Positions 17,049 through 26,492 of a DNA stretch of 64,000 bases are shown one piece after another. Positions within the stretch are counted from its first letter, which is position 1. The number at the start of each line of letters is the position of its first letter. Source of the stretch: TOLSYN sp963849065. GTDB taxonomy: Bacteria; Acidobacteriota; Terriglobia; Terriglobales; Acidobacteriaceae. The position numbers were made by a program, and so were the translations under genes. The notes below the pieces were generated by a model that was not told where the DNA came from, made no database searches, and saw nothing but the letters and a program-made list of their open reading frames with translations. The DNA is taken from NCBI GenBank assembly GCA_963849065.1, contig CAWKFM010000005.1, positions 1,426,001 to 1,490,000 on the forward strand, given 5' to 3'.

Positions 17049-19909
17049 TATTGCCCGTCGCCCCCGGAAGCGCCTGTAGCCTGCTCGCCTTCGATCACCA
17101 TGAGATTGGCGCTGCAGCGCTCGCACACAGTCGGGTATTTGGAATCTTCGCCCACGTGGGTAGAGAAGTTCCAGCAGCGCTCGCATTTGACGCCCTCGGC
17201 CTTGCCCACCTCGAATGCAATGGCGGAGCCTGCTTCACCGGAGCGCACTTCGACTTGGGAGACGACGAAGAACCCCGCTAGTTTATCGGCATAGAGAGCA
17301 AGGCGCTTAAAGTCATCGCCGGAGGCGCGGACAACGACGCGGGCTTCCAGATTGGCCTTGATGGTTTTGTCGTTGCGCAGCGCTTCCAGTTCACGCAGGG
17401 CCAGTTCGCGGACGGTGAACAGATAGTCCCAATCGGCGCGAACCTGCTCGGCCTGCTCGCGGTCGCGGATTTCGCCGGTGAGGTCGTTTGAGTTGGGCAG
17501 CAGCGCAAGGTGCACGCTCTCCGGCCGGGAGAGCATCGCCGGCATGAACTGCCATGCCTCGTCGGCGGTGAAGCTGAGGATGGGCGCCACCAGGCGGAGC
17601 AGCGCTTCGCCGATGCGCCACAGGGCGGTCTGCGCGGATTTGCGCTCGCGCGAGGAACGCGGGAAGGTATACAGGCGGTCCTTGAGAATATCGAAGTACT
17701 GCGCGCTGAGATCAACGGCGAAGAATTCGTTGAGGCGTTGGTAGATGCGATGGAAGAGCATCTGGTCATACCAGGCGGAAACTTCGGCGGCCAAGACGAC
17801 GGTGCGCAGCAGCATGTACTGGTCGAGCGGCTCAAGTTGCTCGAAGCTGAGCAGATCGGCGGCGGGCGCAAAGCCGTGCAGGTTTCCCAGAATGTAGCGG
17901 AAGGTGTTGCGGATCTTGCGGTAGTTTTCCGCAACCCGGTTCATCAGGGTTTCGCTGGCGCGCACGTCCTCGCGGAAATCGACCGAGGCGACCCAGAAGC
18001 GGACGATTTCGCCGCCCATACGCTTGGCGATATCAACCGGATCGACGGTGTTGCCGAGCGATTTTGACATGGCGCGTCCGTTTTCGTCGAGCGTCCATCC
18101 GTTGGTGGCCACGGCCTTGTACGGAGCCTGCCCGTTGAGTCCGATGGAGCAGAGCAGGGAAGAGTGGAACCAACCGCGATACTGATCGCCGCCTTCCAGA
18201 TACATATCGGCGGGCTTCCAGTGGCCGAAGATCTGGGGTAGCACGGAAGCCTGCGAGGAGCCGGACTCAAACCAGACATCGATAATGTCCATCTCCTTGC
18301 GAAAAGTGGTGCCGCCGCAGTGGGCGCAGCGCGTTCCCACAGGGATAATCTCGGCGGCGGGCCGGGCGTACCAGGCATCGGCGCCTTCGCGCGCAAACAG
18401 ATCAATGACCGCGCGGTTGGTGGCTGAGTCCTCATGCAGTTTGCCGCAGACGTCGCAGAAAAACACCGCGATGGGGACTCCCCAGATGCGCTGGCGGGAG
18501 ATGCACCAGTCGGGCCGGGTGGCGATCATGTTGGCGATGCGCTCTTCGCCCCAGGCCGGGTCCCAGCGGACGCCGGCGATCTCGCGCAGGGCTTCGGTGC
18601 GCAGGGTGCCACCGCCGATGACGCCTTCCATCGAGATAAACCATTGCTCGGTGGCGCGGAAGATGACTGGCTTGTGGCAGCGCCAGCAGTGCGGGTAGGA
18701 GTGCTCGATGTTGTCGCGGCCCAGCAGCACCCCGCGGACTTGGAGCAACTCGACGATGGGTTCGTTCGCGGCAAAGACCTTCTTGCCGTCGTATTCGGGC
18801 AGTCCTTCGGTGATGTGGCCGCCGGCATCGACGCGCGTGGTGGGATCGAGTCCGTACTTGACGCCCGTGTAAAAGTCGTCGGCGCCATGCGCGGGAGCGG
18901 TGTGAACCGCGCCGGTGCCCTGGTCCATGGTGACGTAATCGGCCACCACGCCAAGGATGTCGCGGTCGAGGAAGGGATGGGCGAAGACGGACCGTTCGAG
19001 TTTGGCGCCGGGGAAGGTGGCGAGCACATCCATACCGCCGTTTTTGCCAATGCCAAGACGGGGCACGACGGCCGGGACCAGCTCGGCGGCGAGCAGGTAA
19101 ACCTCGCCCGTGGCTTTGTCGAGGACGGCCATGTACTCGGCGCGGGGATGGAAGGCGACCGCCATGGAGGCAGGCAGGGTCCAGGGCGTAGTGGTCCAGA
19201 TGATGGTGCTGATCTTTCCGTCGTGGGCGAGCAGTTCGGGCGCGATGGCAGCGGGATCGCTCTTGAGCGCGTACTTCACAAAGACGCTGGGGCTGGTATG
19301 GTTTTCGTACTCGACCTCGGCCTCGGCCAGCGCGGTGCGGCAATGGATGCACCAATAGACCGGCTTGAGTCCCTTATAGACCAGGCCTTTTTCGAAGAAG
19401 GCGTAGAAGTTCTCGATGACCTTGGCCTCGTAGCCATTGGTCATGGTGGAGTAGGGATGGTCGAAGTCTCCAAAGACGCCGATACGCTGGAACTGGTCGC
19501 TCTGGATCTGGAGGTACTTTTCGGCATATTTACGGCAGGCATGGCGGACCTCAAGCGGGTCCATCTCCAGCTTTTTACGTCCCAGGGCTTCATCCACTTT
19601 AATTTCAATGGGCAGGCCGTGGCAGTCCCAGCCGGGAACGTAGGGTGAATCGAGTCCCTTCATGGTGCGGGACTTTACGATGAAATCCTTGAGGCACTTA
19701 TTGAGGGCGTGGCCAAGATGAATGGCGCCGTTCGCGTAGGGAGGGCCGTCGTGCAGGACGTAGGAGGGCGCACCAGCGCGCGATTTCCGGATCTGGTCGT
19801 AGATGCGGATGGACTGCCAGCGCTCGAGCATTTTGGGCTCGTTCTGCGGCAGGTTGGCCTTCATGGGGAAATCGGTTGTGGGCAGATTGACGGTCGCCTT
19901 GAGGTCCAC
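17048..19909 (-). CDS. ileS: Isoleucyl-tRNA synthetase
   Basis: A 953-residue class I aminoacyl-tRNA synthetase. HIGH appears as HLGH at 64-67 and KMSKS as AMSKS near 613. The editing (CP1) domain lies between them (for example TTPWTLPASMAV). The C-terminal zinc finger is CERCWNF followed by CERC (about 905-935). This is the bacterial IleS type with two zinc sites; an internal CDVCGKLH plus CAHCGG pair (about 485-540) is the other. The stop codon is shared with the lspA start. A candidate -10 element lies upstream. The start at 19909 gives MDLKATVNLPTTDFPM, typical of the family. Confidence 0.96.
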   Translation of the reverse strand: MDLKATVNLPTTDFPMKANLPQNEPKMLERWQSIRIYDQIRKSRAGAPSYVLHDGPPYANGAIHLGHALNKCLKDFIVKSRTMKGLDSPYVPGWDCHGLPIEIKVDEALGRKKLEMDPLEVRHACRKYAEKYLQIQSDQFQRIGVFGDFDHPYSTMTNGYEAKVIENFYAFFEKGLVYKGLKPVYWCIHCRTALAEAEVEYENHTSPSVFVKYALKSDPAAIAPELLAHDGKISTIIWTTTPWTLPASMAVAFHPRAEYMAVLDKATGEVYLLAAELVPAVVPRLGIGKNGGMDVLATFPGAKLERSVFAHPFLDRDILGVVADYVTMDQGTGAVHTAPAHGADDFYTGVKYGLDPTTRVDAGGHITEGLPEYDGKKVFAANEPIVELLQVRGVLLGRDNIEHSYPHCWRCHKPVIFRATEQWFISMEGVIGGGTLRTEALREIAGVRWDPAWGEERIANMIATRPDWCISRQRIWGVPIAVFFCDVCGKLHEDSATNRAVIDLFAREGADAWYARPAAEIIPVGTRCAHCGGTTFRKEMDIIDVWFESGSSQASVLPQIFGHWKPADMYLEGGDQYRGWFHSSLLCSIGLNGQAPYKAVATNGWTLDENGRAMSKSLGNTVDPVDIAKRMGGEIVRFWVASVDFREDVRASETLMNRVAENYRKIRNTFRYILGNLHGFAPAADLLSFEQLEPLDQYMLLRTVVLAAEVSAWYDQMLFHRIYQRLNEFFAVDLSAQYFDILKDRLYTFPRSSRERKSAQTALWRIGEALLRLVAPILSFTADEAWQFMPAMLSRPESVHLALLPNSNDLTGEIRDREQAEQVRADWDYLFTVRELALRELEALRNDKTIKANLEARVVVRASGDDFKRLALYADKLAGFFVVSQVEVRSGEAGSAIAFEVGKAEGVKCERCWNFSTHVGEDSKYPTVCERCSANLMVIEGEQATGASGGDGQ

Positions 19910-19944
19910 TCGGGTGTTTGTCTCCGATCGGTATTGAATCTCTC

Positions 19945-19950
19945 ATTATA
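19945..19950 (-). promoter_or_regulatory. Candidate -10 element for ileS-lspA
   Basis: A perfect TATAAT on the minus strand lies 36-41 bases upstream of the ileS ATG. It is followed by purine-rich sequence suitable for a start site near 19937. No convincing -35 box is present at the usual spacing, so the call rests on the -10 alone. Confidence 0.35.
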
Positions 19951-20121
19951 AATAAGCCGGGAGACCGTTGGGGACGAAGGTCGAGAATTCGGGCGTGATA
20001 AAGTTGCGCTCTCCTGGCGCTTTGCGGGAATCTGTTGAGACAAGCTTCGCGTAGTATGTGAGGGAAGCAGACGAGATGACGCGCGCGGCCGGGTCGGAAC
20101 GGCGGCGGGTGTGGGATTGGG

Positions 20122-21330
20122 ATGAGCACAGAGATTGCCAACTGCAGAGTATGCGGACAGCCGCTGGGCGCCGATGGCCGGTGCCTACACTGCGGCGCGT
20201 CCGGCCACGTCTGGACGCTGCAGGATTGGCGTCCGATGCTGACGCTGTCGCTGGTGATTGCCTTGGGCTTTTCGTTTACGCGGCTGGTAGTAACCCAGTA
20301 CGACGCGAGCCGGCAGGCGCTTGCCTCCGAGTACTATGCCGAGGGGTTGCGCGCCATGGATGCGCAGAAACCGTCCGAGGCGGCGGGCGCGCTGGAGAAT
20401 GCGCTGATTTATTCGCACGACAATTTCCAGTACCAACTGAAACTGACCGATGCGCTGCTGGCCTCGGGGGCCACCAGCGAAGCGGTGGCGCAGCTGCAAA
20501 GCTTTCTGGCACAGCGTCCCGGAGATGCGCAGGTGTATTTGAAGCTGGCCCGGCTGGAGGCGCGGCGGCATCACGTGGACGAAGCCTTGCGCTACTACGT
20601 GGACGCCGTCGAAGGAGAATGGCCGGAGCACACCGATCCATTTCCGCAGCGCATCGCGGTGCGCTTTGAAGCGGCTGAGTACCTGGTCGAGCAGGGAAGG
20701 CAAGCCGAGGCGGAGGAAGCCCTGCAGTCGCTGGCGGCAGTCCTGCCGGTATCCTGGCCGGAGCAGGGAAAGCTGGGCGATCTGTTTCTGCGCAATGGCG
20801 ACGCGGGACGGGCGTTGAAGGTGTATCAGGCGGAGCTGGAACTGGACAATGACAACGAGGCGGCGCTGCTGGGCGCGGGCAAGGCCAGCATGGCCATCAA
20901 CTACACCGAGGCGCGCCGCTATCTGCGGCAAGTGGATCCGCAGATAGCGGAGACGCGCACCCTGCTGGCGCAGCTTGACCGGGTGGAATCGCTGGACCCA
21001 TTCGCTCCGAAGATCGAGGGAAAAGATCGAGCACAGAGGACCATCGAGGTGTTCCGGATTGCCACGGAGCGGCTGGGACATTGCAGTACTGCGGCGCGGC
21101 CCTCCCCGGCAGCAGGACTGCAGCCAAAAAGCGAGTTGCGGAAGTGGGCCGATCAGCTTGCTCCCATGGTGAACGAGCGCAAGCTGCGCGGTCGGGATGA
21201 CGTCATCGAGAGCACGCTGCGATTCGCCTTCCAGGCAGAGATGACGTCGGAAAAAGATTGCGGGCAAACCACGCCCGACGACGAAGCGCTGCTGCTGCTG
21301 GCTCGCGAACGGATGGGGGTGGTGCAATGA
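20122..21330 (+). CDS. Zinc-ribbon, membrane-anchored TPR protein
   Basis: A 402-residue protein I cannot name. The N-terminus has a four-cysteine zinc ribbon (C8, C11, C21, C24; CxxC-x9-CxxC), then a hydrophobic segment (about 38-55) that would place the rest outside the cytoplasm. From ~65 to ~300 there are TPR-like helical pairs (YYAEGLRAMDAQKPSEAAGALENAL, VYLKLARLEARRHHVDEALRYY, AGRALKVYQAELELDNDNEA). Its stop overlaps the start of the ClC channel gene (ATGA), so the two are translated together. A scaffolding or sensing role for the channel is possible but unproven. Confidence 0.75.
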   Translation: MSTEIANCRVCGQPLGADGRCLHCGASGHVWTLQDWRPMLTLSLVIALGFSFTRLVVTQYDASRQALASEYYAEGLRAMDAQKPSEAAGALENALIYSHDNFQYQLKLTDALLASGATSEAVAQLQSFLAQRPGDAQVYLKLARLEARRHHVDEALRYYVDAVEGEWPEHTDPFPQRIAVRFEAAEYLVEQGRQAEAEEALQSLAAVLPVSWPEQGKLGDLFLRNGDAGRALKVYQAELELDNDNEAALLGAGKASMAINYTEARRYLRQVDPQIAETRTLLAQLDRVESLDPFAPKIEGKDRAQRTIEVFRIATERLGHCSTAARPSPAAGLQPKSELRKWADQLAPMVNERKLRGRDDVIESTLRFAFQAEMTSEKDCGQTTPDDEALLLLARERMGVVQ

Positions 21331-23123
21331 AGCCGCTGAGCGAGCGCAGCCGGGAGAAGCTGGTAAAGCTGATGGCGACGCCGGTGCGGCGGAAGTACTT
21401 TGAGTCGCTGCAGCGGATGCTGGGGCCGGCGGGACTGATCTCGATCCGCGAGGAGCAGTTTTTCCTGGTGCTGGCCATTGCCATCGGAATCCTTGCGGGC
21501 CTGTGCGTAGTGCTTTTCCGGGTCGCAATTCAGGCGGCGAGGCTCTGGCTGCTGGGCAACTCCGTGCATCCCGGCTTGCCGCGGGTGGTGCTGGTTCCGG
21601 CGGCGATGGGGCTGCTGATCGGAATCTTGGCGGTGCGCTTTTTCCCGCGGGTCCGAGGGAGCGGGGTAGTTCATACCAAGGGCGCGCTCTACATCTATGA
21701 CGGGTACATCTCTCCCATGACGGCGGTGGGAAAGTTTGTGCTCAGCGCGCTTGCCATCGGGAGCGGACAATCGCTGGGACCGGAAGATCCGGCGCTGCAG
21801 ATCGGCGCGGGTCTGGCATCGGGGATGGGGAAGTGGCTGCATCTGTCCAAGGAACGGATGCGCCTGGTGGTGCCAGTGGGCGCGGCGGCGGGGCTGGCAG
21901 CGGCATTCAATGCGCCGATCACCGCCGTGCTGTTCGTGATCGAAGAGGTGATCGGGCGCTGGAGCGCCGCAGTGTTGGGCGCCGTAGTGTTGTCGGCGAT
22001 CTCGAGCGTGGTGGTGGAGCGCTGGTTCCTGGGCGCCGAGCCGCTCTTCCGGGTGCCGGCCTATCACCTGGATCATGCCGGAGAGTTGCTCGCCTACGCG
22101 TTGCTCGGCGTGCTGGGCGGGGCGGCCTCAGTGGTCTTTGTCACCCTCATCAAGGTGACCCGATCGCGCCTGCGGCGGCTGCCGCAATGGTCGCAGTATT
22201 TGCAACCGGCGGTGGCGGGGCTGCTGATCGGATTCATCGCGGTCTGGTATCCGCAGGTGATGGGAGCCGGTTACGAGTGGGTGGATTTGGCGATGCACAA
22301 CCGCTTCCCGTGGGAGGTCCTGGGAATCCTGGCCGGATTGAAGTTGATCTCCACCGCATTGAGCTTCGCCAGCGGTACGCCGGGCGGACTTTGGGCACCG
22401 GTGCTGTTCATGGGCGCCATGCTGGGCGGGATGGTGGGAATGATCGAGCAGCAGTTGCTGCCGTCGATTGCCGTGCCGGTGGGGGCCTATGCGCTGGTAG
22501 GCATGGGAGCGCTGTTTGCGGGAATCCTCCGCGCTCCGATGACCTCGGTCTTCATGGTTCTGGAGGTGAGCGGGGATTACTCGATCATCCTTCCTGTGAT
22601 TATTTGCAACACGATCTCCTACCTGATCTCGCGCGGATTCCAGAAGGTGCCACTGCTCGATGAGCTTTCGCGGCAAGACGGACTGGACCTGCCGTCGCTG
22701 GAAGAAGAGCACGAGGAGCCGGTGCTGTGCGTGGAAGATGCCATGCAAGCAGTCACCATGCGGGCGCTGCTGGGAGACGAGACTATCGCTTCGGCGCGCG
22801 AGCTTGCTGGCTCTAGCATAGAGGAGCATTTCCTGGTTTCGCTCGGCGAGGGCCGTTGGAGCGCGCTGAGCCGGAATGCGCTGTTTGCCGACGGGGCCGA
22901 CGAATCCCTGGCCGTGCGCACGCTGGTCCGTGGACGGGTGCCGCGCCTCTATCAGGACCAGTCGCTGGATGTGGCTCTGCGTTTCCTGAAGGACCGGCCG
23001 ATGCTTCCGGTGGTAGACCGCGGAAAGCTGGACCGGTTGATCGGAGTTGTCAGCGTCGAGGAGATCCTGCGGGCCTACCGAAGAGCCGGGCTGGCCGAAC
23101 CCGAAACAGTGGAAGTTAATTAA
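21327..23123 (+). CDS. ClC-type chloride channel/antiporter with C-terminal CBS domains
   Basis: A 598-residue member of the ClC family. About ten hydrophobic helices occupy 45-450. Selectivity-filter segments are RGSGV (110-114), LGPEDPALQIGAG with the gating glutamate E153, and SGTPGGLWAPVLFMGAMLGG (about 348-367). The canonical GREGP is GPEDP here, so the glutamate is kept but its context is unusual. Residues ~470-590 form a CBS pair (SLDVALRFLKDRPMLPVVD, LIGVVSVEEILRAY), usually a nucleotide-binding regulator. Whether it is a channel or a Cl-/H+ exchanger is open. The start overlaps the preceding stop by ATGA. Confidence 0.9.
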   Translation: MKPLSERSREKLVKLMATPVRRKYFESLQRMLGPAGLISIREEQFFLVLAIAIGILAGLCVVLFRVAIQAARLWLLGNSVHPGLPRVVLVPAAMGLLIGILAVRFFPRVRGSGVVHTKGALYIYDGYISPMTAVGKFVLSALAIGSGQSLGPEDPALQIGAGLASGMGKWLHLSKERMRLVVPVGAAAGLAAAFNAPITAVLFVIEEVIGRWSAAVLGAVVLSAISSVVVERWFLGAEPLFRVPAYHLDHAGELLAYALLGVLGGAASVVFVTLIKVTRSRLRRLPQWSQYLQPAVAGLLIGFIAVWYPQVMGAGYEWVDLAMHNRFPWEVLGILAGLKLISTALSFASGTPGGLWAPVLFMGAMLGGMVGMIEQQLLPSIAVPVGAYALVGMGALFAGILRAPMTSVFMVLEVSGDYSIILPVIICNTISYLISRGFQKVPLLDELSRQDGLDLPSLEEEHEEPVLCVEDAMQAVTMRALLGDETIASARELAGSSIEEHFLVSLGEGRWSALSRNALFADGADESLAVRTLVRGRVPRLYQDQSLDVALRFLKDRPMLPVVDRGKLDRLIGVVSVEEILRAYRRAGLAEPETVEVN

Positions 23124-23203
23124 ACCGCCGAAACCGGGCAGGCGAACCTCAGCGGGGCAAACTGCGTCCAACAGAGCTGGATGTGGGTTCGCGAGGAGTT
23201 GCA

Positions 23204-24175
23204 ATGCTGAAGTTGGAGACCATGCGGAGCGCGCAGGAGTTGGACCGTCTTAAGTCGCGCTGGACGTGGCTGGAGAAGCAGTGCGAGGCCACACTCTTCC
23301 AATCGTATGAGCTGAATCGCCGGGCGGCACACTGGTTCGCCTCGCGCGAGACACCGCAGGTCATGGTGGCCGAGTCGGATTCCGGGATGGCAATCATTCC
23401 GGCGGTGCGGCGCGAGAGGGAACTGGGACTTATCGGAGAAACGCTCTTCGACTATCGCGACGTGTTGAGCGCGGGAGAACCTGGCGTGCTGGAGCGGGCC
23501 TGGCATGAACTGGCGCGAACCGGTGTTCCGCTGGAGGTGACGGCCTTGCGCGGACTGGCGGCGCGGGAGCGCTGGCAGAGCCTGCAGCCGACTGAGTTTT
23601 GTAACGCACCGGCAACACGCCGGTGCGATCTGACAGCGACAGAGTTTGTTGCGGCTCACCACAAATCAGCCAAGGCCAGCCGGAGGTTGGCCCGTGCCGG
23701 ACTGCGGCTGGTGCGGCGCGAGAACCGGCTGCAGCCAATTGCCGAATGGATCTATCGCCGCAAAGCCGACTGGTATGGAAAGAGCGCGAATCTGTTCGCC
23801 GACCGGCATCGGCAGAACTTCATGCTGCACATTGTGTCAAATGGGGTACTTGATTGCAATGTATGGAGTTATGAGACTGTCGATGGGGACGTTGCGGCAG
23901 CGCTGGTGACCTTTCGCCATGGCAGCATCCGGCACTTCTACACCATTCATCACGATTCCCGATGGGAGCGGTTTTCGCCGGGACAGGTGATGATCTTCGA
24001 TGTGACGCGGGAATCGCTGGCAGAGGGGTTGGATGTCGACTTTATGACCGGAGAGTATGATTACAAAAATCGTCTGGCGACGGCCATGGTTCCGTTGTTT
24101 CGCGTTACAGCCTCGGCGGAGCAGATGGCGTCTTGGAGGTGCGAGGCGCCGAGCATGGTTCGTCCGGCTGCCTAG
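23204..24175 (+). CDS. GNAT-type acetyltransferase (CelD/BcsL-like)
   Basis: A 323-residue protein resembling the BioF2-like/CelD acetyltransferase domain (two tandem GNAT folds). Typical elements are NRRAAHWFASRETPQVMVAE near the start, SAKASRRLARAGL in the middle, and HHDSRWERFSPGQVMIFDVTRESLAEGLDVDFMTGEYDYK at the end. Such proteins are often tied to polysaccharide or peptidoglycan-precursor modification, but no such genes adjoin. The ATG at 23204 is chosen because GAGGAG lies 7 bases upstream; earlier in-frame starts lack this. It is 80 bases downstream of the ClC gene on the same strand. Confidence 0.75.
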   Translation: MLKLETMRSAQELDRLKSRWTWLEKQCEATLFQSYELNRRAAHWFASRETPQVMVAESDSGMAIIPAVRRERELGLIGETLFDYRDVLSAGEPGVLERAWHELARTGVPLEVTALRGLAARERWQSLQPTEFCNAPATRRCDLTATEFVAAHHKSAKASRRLARAGLRLVRRENRLQPIAEWIYRRKADWYGKSANLFADRHRQNFMLHIVSNGVLDCNVWSYETVDGDVAAALVTFRHGSIRHFYTIHHDSRWERFSPGQVMIFDVTRESLAEGLDVDFMTGEYDYKNRLATAMVPLFRVTASAEQMASWRCEAPSMVRPAA

Positions 24176-24237
24176 CGTCGAGTAAGAGCCAGCCAATCGC
24201 CCGCGCAGCCAAGACTGGGCCTGAAAGGAGAATCTCC

Positions 24238-24552
24238 GTGCCTGATCCCGCGAAGCAGTTGCAAACGATCTATATGGCAGGATTCGAGATTCAGACCTTC
24301 GAGCGCTTCCCGAACACAGTGGGATTGCTGAAGGGGCACTGCATCGCCCTGGTGCAGCCGACCGCCGAGGGCTTGAAACTGATTGGCCAACCGGGATGGC
24401 ACATGGGCGAGGTTCTGGGGGTGCTGGTGGAGCGCAAGGGCAGGCGTATCTTCCAGGCCAAGAGCGAGGTGGTGGAAGCAACGCCGGAGCGCCTCAGCGA
24501 ATTGGAAAACTTTCAACGTGAGCTGGAAGATCTGATGGCTCCACGCGCGTGA
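24238..24552 (+). CDS. Small hypothetical protein
   Basis: A 104-residue soluble protein of unknown function. It begins at a GTG with AAAGGAG 7 bases upstream, which is why I prefer it to an earlier in-frame ATG that overlaps the acetyltransferase gene. A beta-rich middle (GHCIALVQPTAEGLKLIGQPGWHMGEVLGVLVER) is followed by a C-terminal helix (ERLSELENFQRELEDL). No catalytic motif, signal or membrane segment is seen. It ends 16 bases before the convergent truB stop. Codon use is normal. Confidence 0.65.
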   Translation: MPDPAKQLQTIYMAGFEIQTFERFPNTVGLLKGHCIALVQPTAEGLKLIGQPGWHMGEVLGVLVERKGRRIFQAKSEVVEATPERLSELENFQRELEDLMAPRA

Positions 24553-24568
24553 TCCAGCGATGGTACTG

Positions 24569-25567
24569 CTAGAGCGGAAGCGGTTCGTTACTGCCAAAGA
24601 GCACGACGCGGGGCTGGAAGAGAGTGCCGGCGATCCGCTGAACGACGGCGACAAGCAATTGCTGATCGGCAAAGACCTTGATTAGAGGAGCCTGGGAGAA
24701 TTCCGGCAGGTTGATGGAGCGGCCGTTGCGGATTGCGGCGACCGCCTGTGGCGATCCAGTAACGGAGGGAAAGCCGTTGAGAATCTGGCGCGGATGCAGG
24801 TAAGGGGACGAACGCTCTAGCATGACGGGCGAAGGAACTGCGTCAGGCTTCTCGCTACCCATGGTGTCCGATAATGGGTATTCTGATAACTCCGGAATTG
24901 GCCTGATTTGCTTCTGGCTTTCATGGTAACTTGCCAGTTCCTCGAGGCTTACTGCCTGAGAGAGGCTGAATTCCCCGGCCTGGGTGCGTCGCAGTTGCGT
25001 GAGGTGGGCGCCACAGCCAAGTGCCTGACCGAGATCGTGGGCAAGCGAACGGATGTAGGTTCCTGCGGAAACCTCAGCAACGAAACGGGCGCGATCTGCC
25101 CACACGCTCTGAACCTCGAAACGGTGAACCTGGACGGCAACTGGCTTCATCTCTACAACTTTATCTTTGCGAGCGAGTTTATACGCAGCGACGCCGTGGA
25201 TTTTCTTTGCGGAATAAATGGGCGGAACCTGTTGAATGCATCCGTTGAACGCGGCAAGCTCGTGGTGAATCTGGGCCAAGGTCGGTTGTACGCTGGAGAT
25301 AGGGCCAAGCGGTGAGCCCTGGGCGTCATAGGTATCCGTGGCGAATCCGAAACGTATTTCTCCTTCATACACTTTGGATGCTTCGTTGAAGAACTGGGCG
25401 AGCCTTGTGTAGCGCCCTAGCACAAGGGGGAGAACGCCGGTCGCCATCGGGTCCAGGGTGCCGAGATGTCCCACACTGCGCTCCCCGGTGATGCGGCGCA
25501 CGCGGTTGACAACGTCATGAGAGGTGAGGGTTGCGGGCTTGTCCAGAACCAGAATTGCGTTGATCAT
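24569..25567 (-). CDS. truB: tRNA pseudouridine(55) synthase
   Basis: Forms pseudouridine at position 55 in the T-loop of tRNAs. The N-terminus MINAILVLDKPATLTSHDVV and the catalytic motif GHLGTLDPMATGVLP (Asp39) are diagnostic. YKLARKDKVVE and VEVSAGTYIRSLAHDLG-like segments follow. At 332 residues it is longer than many TruB proteins. The extra length is an insertion-like, poorly conserved stretch at about 225-275 rich in Ser/Pro/Glu, before the C-terminal PUA-like part (LIKVFADQQLLVAVVQR). Confidence 0.92.
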   Translation of the reverse strand: MINAILVLDKPATLTSHDVVNRVRRITGERSVGHLGTLDPMATGVLPLVLGRYTRLAQFFNEASKVYEGEIRFGFATDTYDAQGSPLGPISSVQPTLAQIHHELAAFNGCIQQVPPIYSAKKIHGVAAYKLARKDKVVEMKPVAVQVHRFEVQSVWADRARFVAEVSAGTYIRSLAHDLGQALGCGAHLTQLRRTQAGEFSLSQAVSLEELASYHESQKQIRPIPELSEYPLSDTMGSEKPDAVPSPVMLERSSPYLHPRQILNGFPSVTGSPQAVAAIRNGRSINLPEFSQAPLIKVFADQQLLVAVVQRIAGTLFQPRVVLFGSNEPLPL

Positions 25568-25677
25568 TCTTCTGTATCGTCAAACAAAGCTCGTCTGCGG
25601 TCAACCGCGCGCCAACCTCATGTCATCCGGTATCCAACGTTCATCAAGCGAAACGACAGCATTCCTTTGGTAAGGCC

Positions 25678-26403
25678 ATGATTCCACTGAAAGACGATAC
25701 GCCGCGAACATCGACTCCACTGCTGAACTATTTTCTGATTGCGGCGAATCTGGCAGTGTTTCTCTTTGAGCTTTCGCTGGGGCGGCGATCGCTGGCGGTG
25801 TTTCTCAACACCTTTGGGCTGGTTCCCGCGCGGTTGAGTGCGGTGCTGCAGGTGCCGGTGCAGCACATGCACGCCCACGTGCACGGCCTTGCGCCCGAGT
25901 TTGCGCTACTGCCCATTCTGACCGGCATGTTTCTTCATGCGGGCTGGCTGCACTTGATCTTTAACATGTGGTTTTTGTGGATCTTTGGGAGAAATCTTGA
26001 AGATGCACTGGGACATTTCCCGTATCTCATTTTCTACTTGACCTGCGGGGTCGCGGCGGCCCTGACGCAGACCCTATCCGACCCCACTTCGATGATCCCG
26101 ACCGTGGGTGCCAGCGGCGCTATTGCCGGGGTGATGGGCGGGTATTTTGTTCTCTATCCGCGGGCCCGGGTTCTGATGCTGGTTCCCTTCTTTTTCATCT
26201 TCTTTCTCTGGCTTCCGGCCTGGGTGGTTCTGGGCTATTGGTTTGTCCTGCAGTTTATTAGCGGCGTGGGAACCTCGCTGGTGGCGTCCGATGCTCAAAG
26301 CGGGGGAGTCGCCTTCTGGGCCCATGTTGGCGGATTTCTGGCGGGCGTTTTGCTGGTGCGTCTCTTCCCTTCCCGGACGCGGCGCTACTACTACGGCTAC
26401 TAG
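25678..26403 (+). CDS. Rhomboid family intramembrane serine protease
   Basis: A 241-residue membrane protein with about six transmembrane helices. The catalytic serine is S146 in GASGAIAG and the catalytic histidine is H215 in AHVGGFLAG. The HxxxN motif (H92-N96, HLIFNMW) and WxRN-like segment (WIFGRNLED) also match. Rhomboids cut transmembrane substrates within the bilayer. Start context is GGTAAGGCC-ATG. The loop at 60-80 is His-rich (QHMHAHVHG), which is unusual and could bind metal. Divergent from truB. Confidence 0.9.
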   Translation: MIPLKDDTPRTSTPLLNYFLIAANLAVFLFELSLGRRSLAVFLNTFGLVPARLSAVLQVPVQHMHAHVHGLAPEFALLPILTGMFLHAGWLHLIFNMWFLWIFGRNLEDALGHFPYLIFYLTCGVAAALTQTLSDPTSMIPTVGASGAIAGVMGGYFVLYPRARVLMLVPFFFIFFLWLPAWVVLGYWFVLQFISGVGTSLVASDAQSGGVAFWAHVGGFLAGVLLVRLFPSRTRRYYYGY

Positions 26404-26492
26404 AGCCTGATGGAAAATCTCCGGCTCCAGGCATCGCGGCGGCAGGATTTGGATTCTAACCGCCTACACGCCAGTCATACGAGGTGCTCACC

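Noticed and set aside
18434..19648. 404-codon open frame antisense to ileS
   Set aside because: It lies entirely within ileS and is Asp/Gly/His-rich without motifs, as expected for an antisense shadow.
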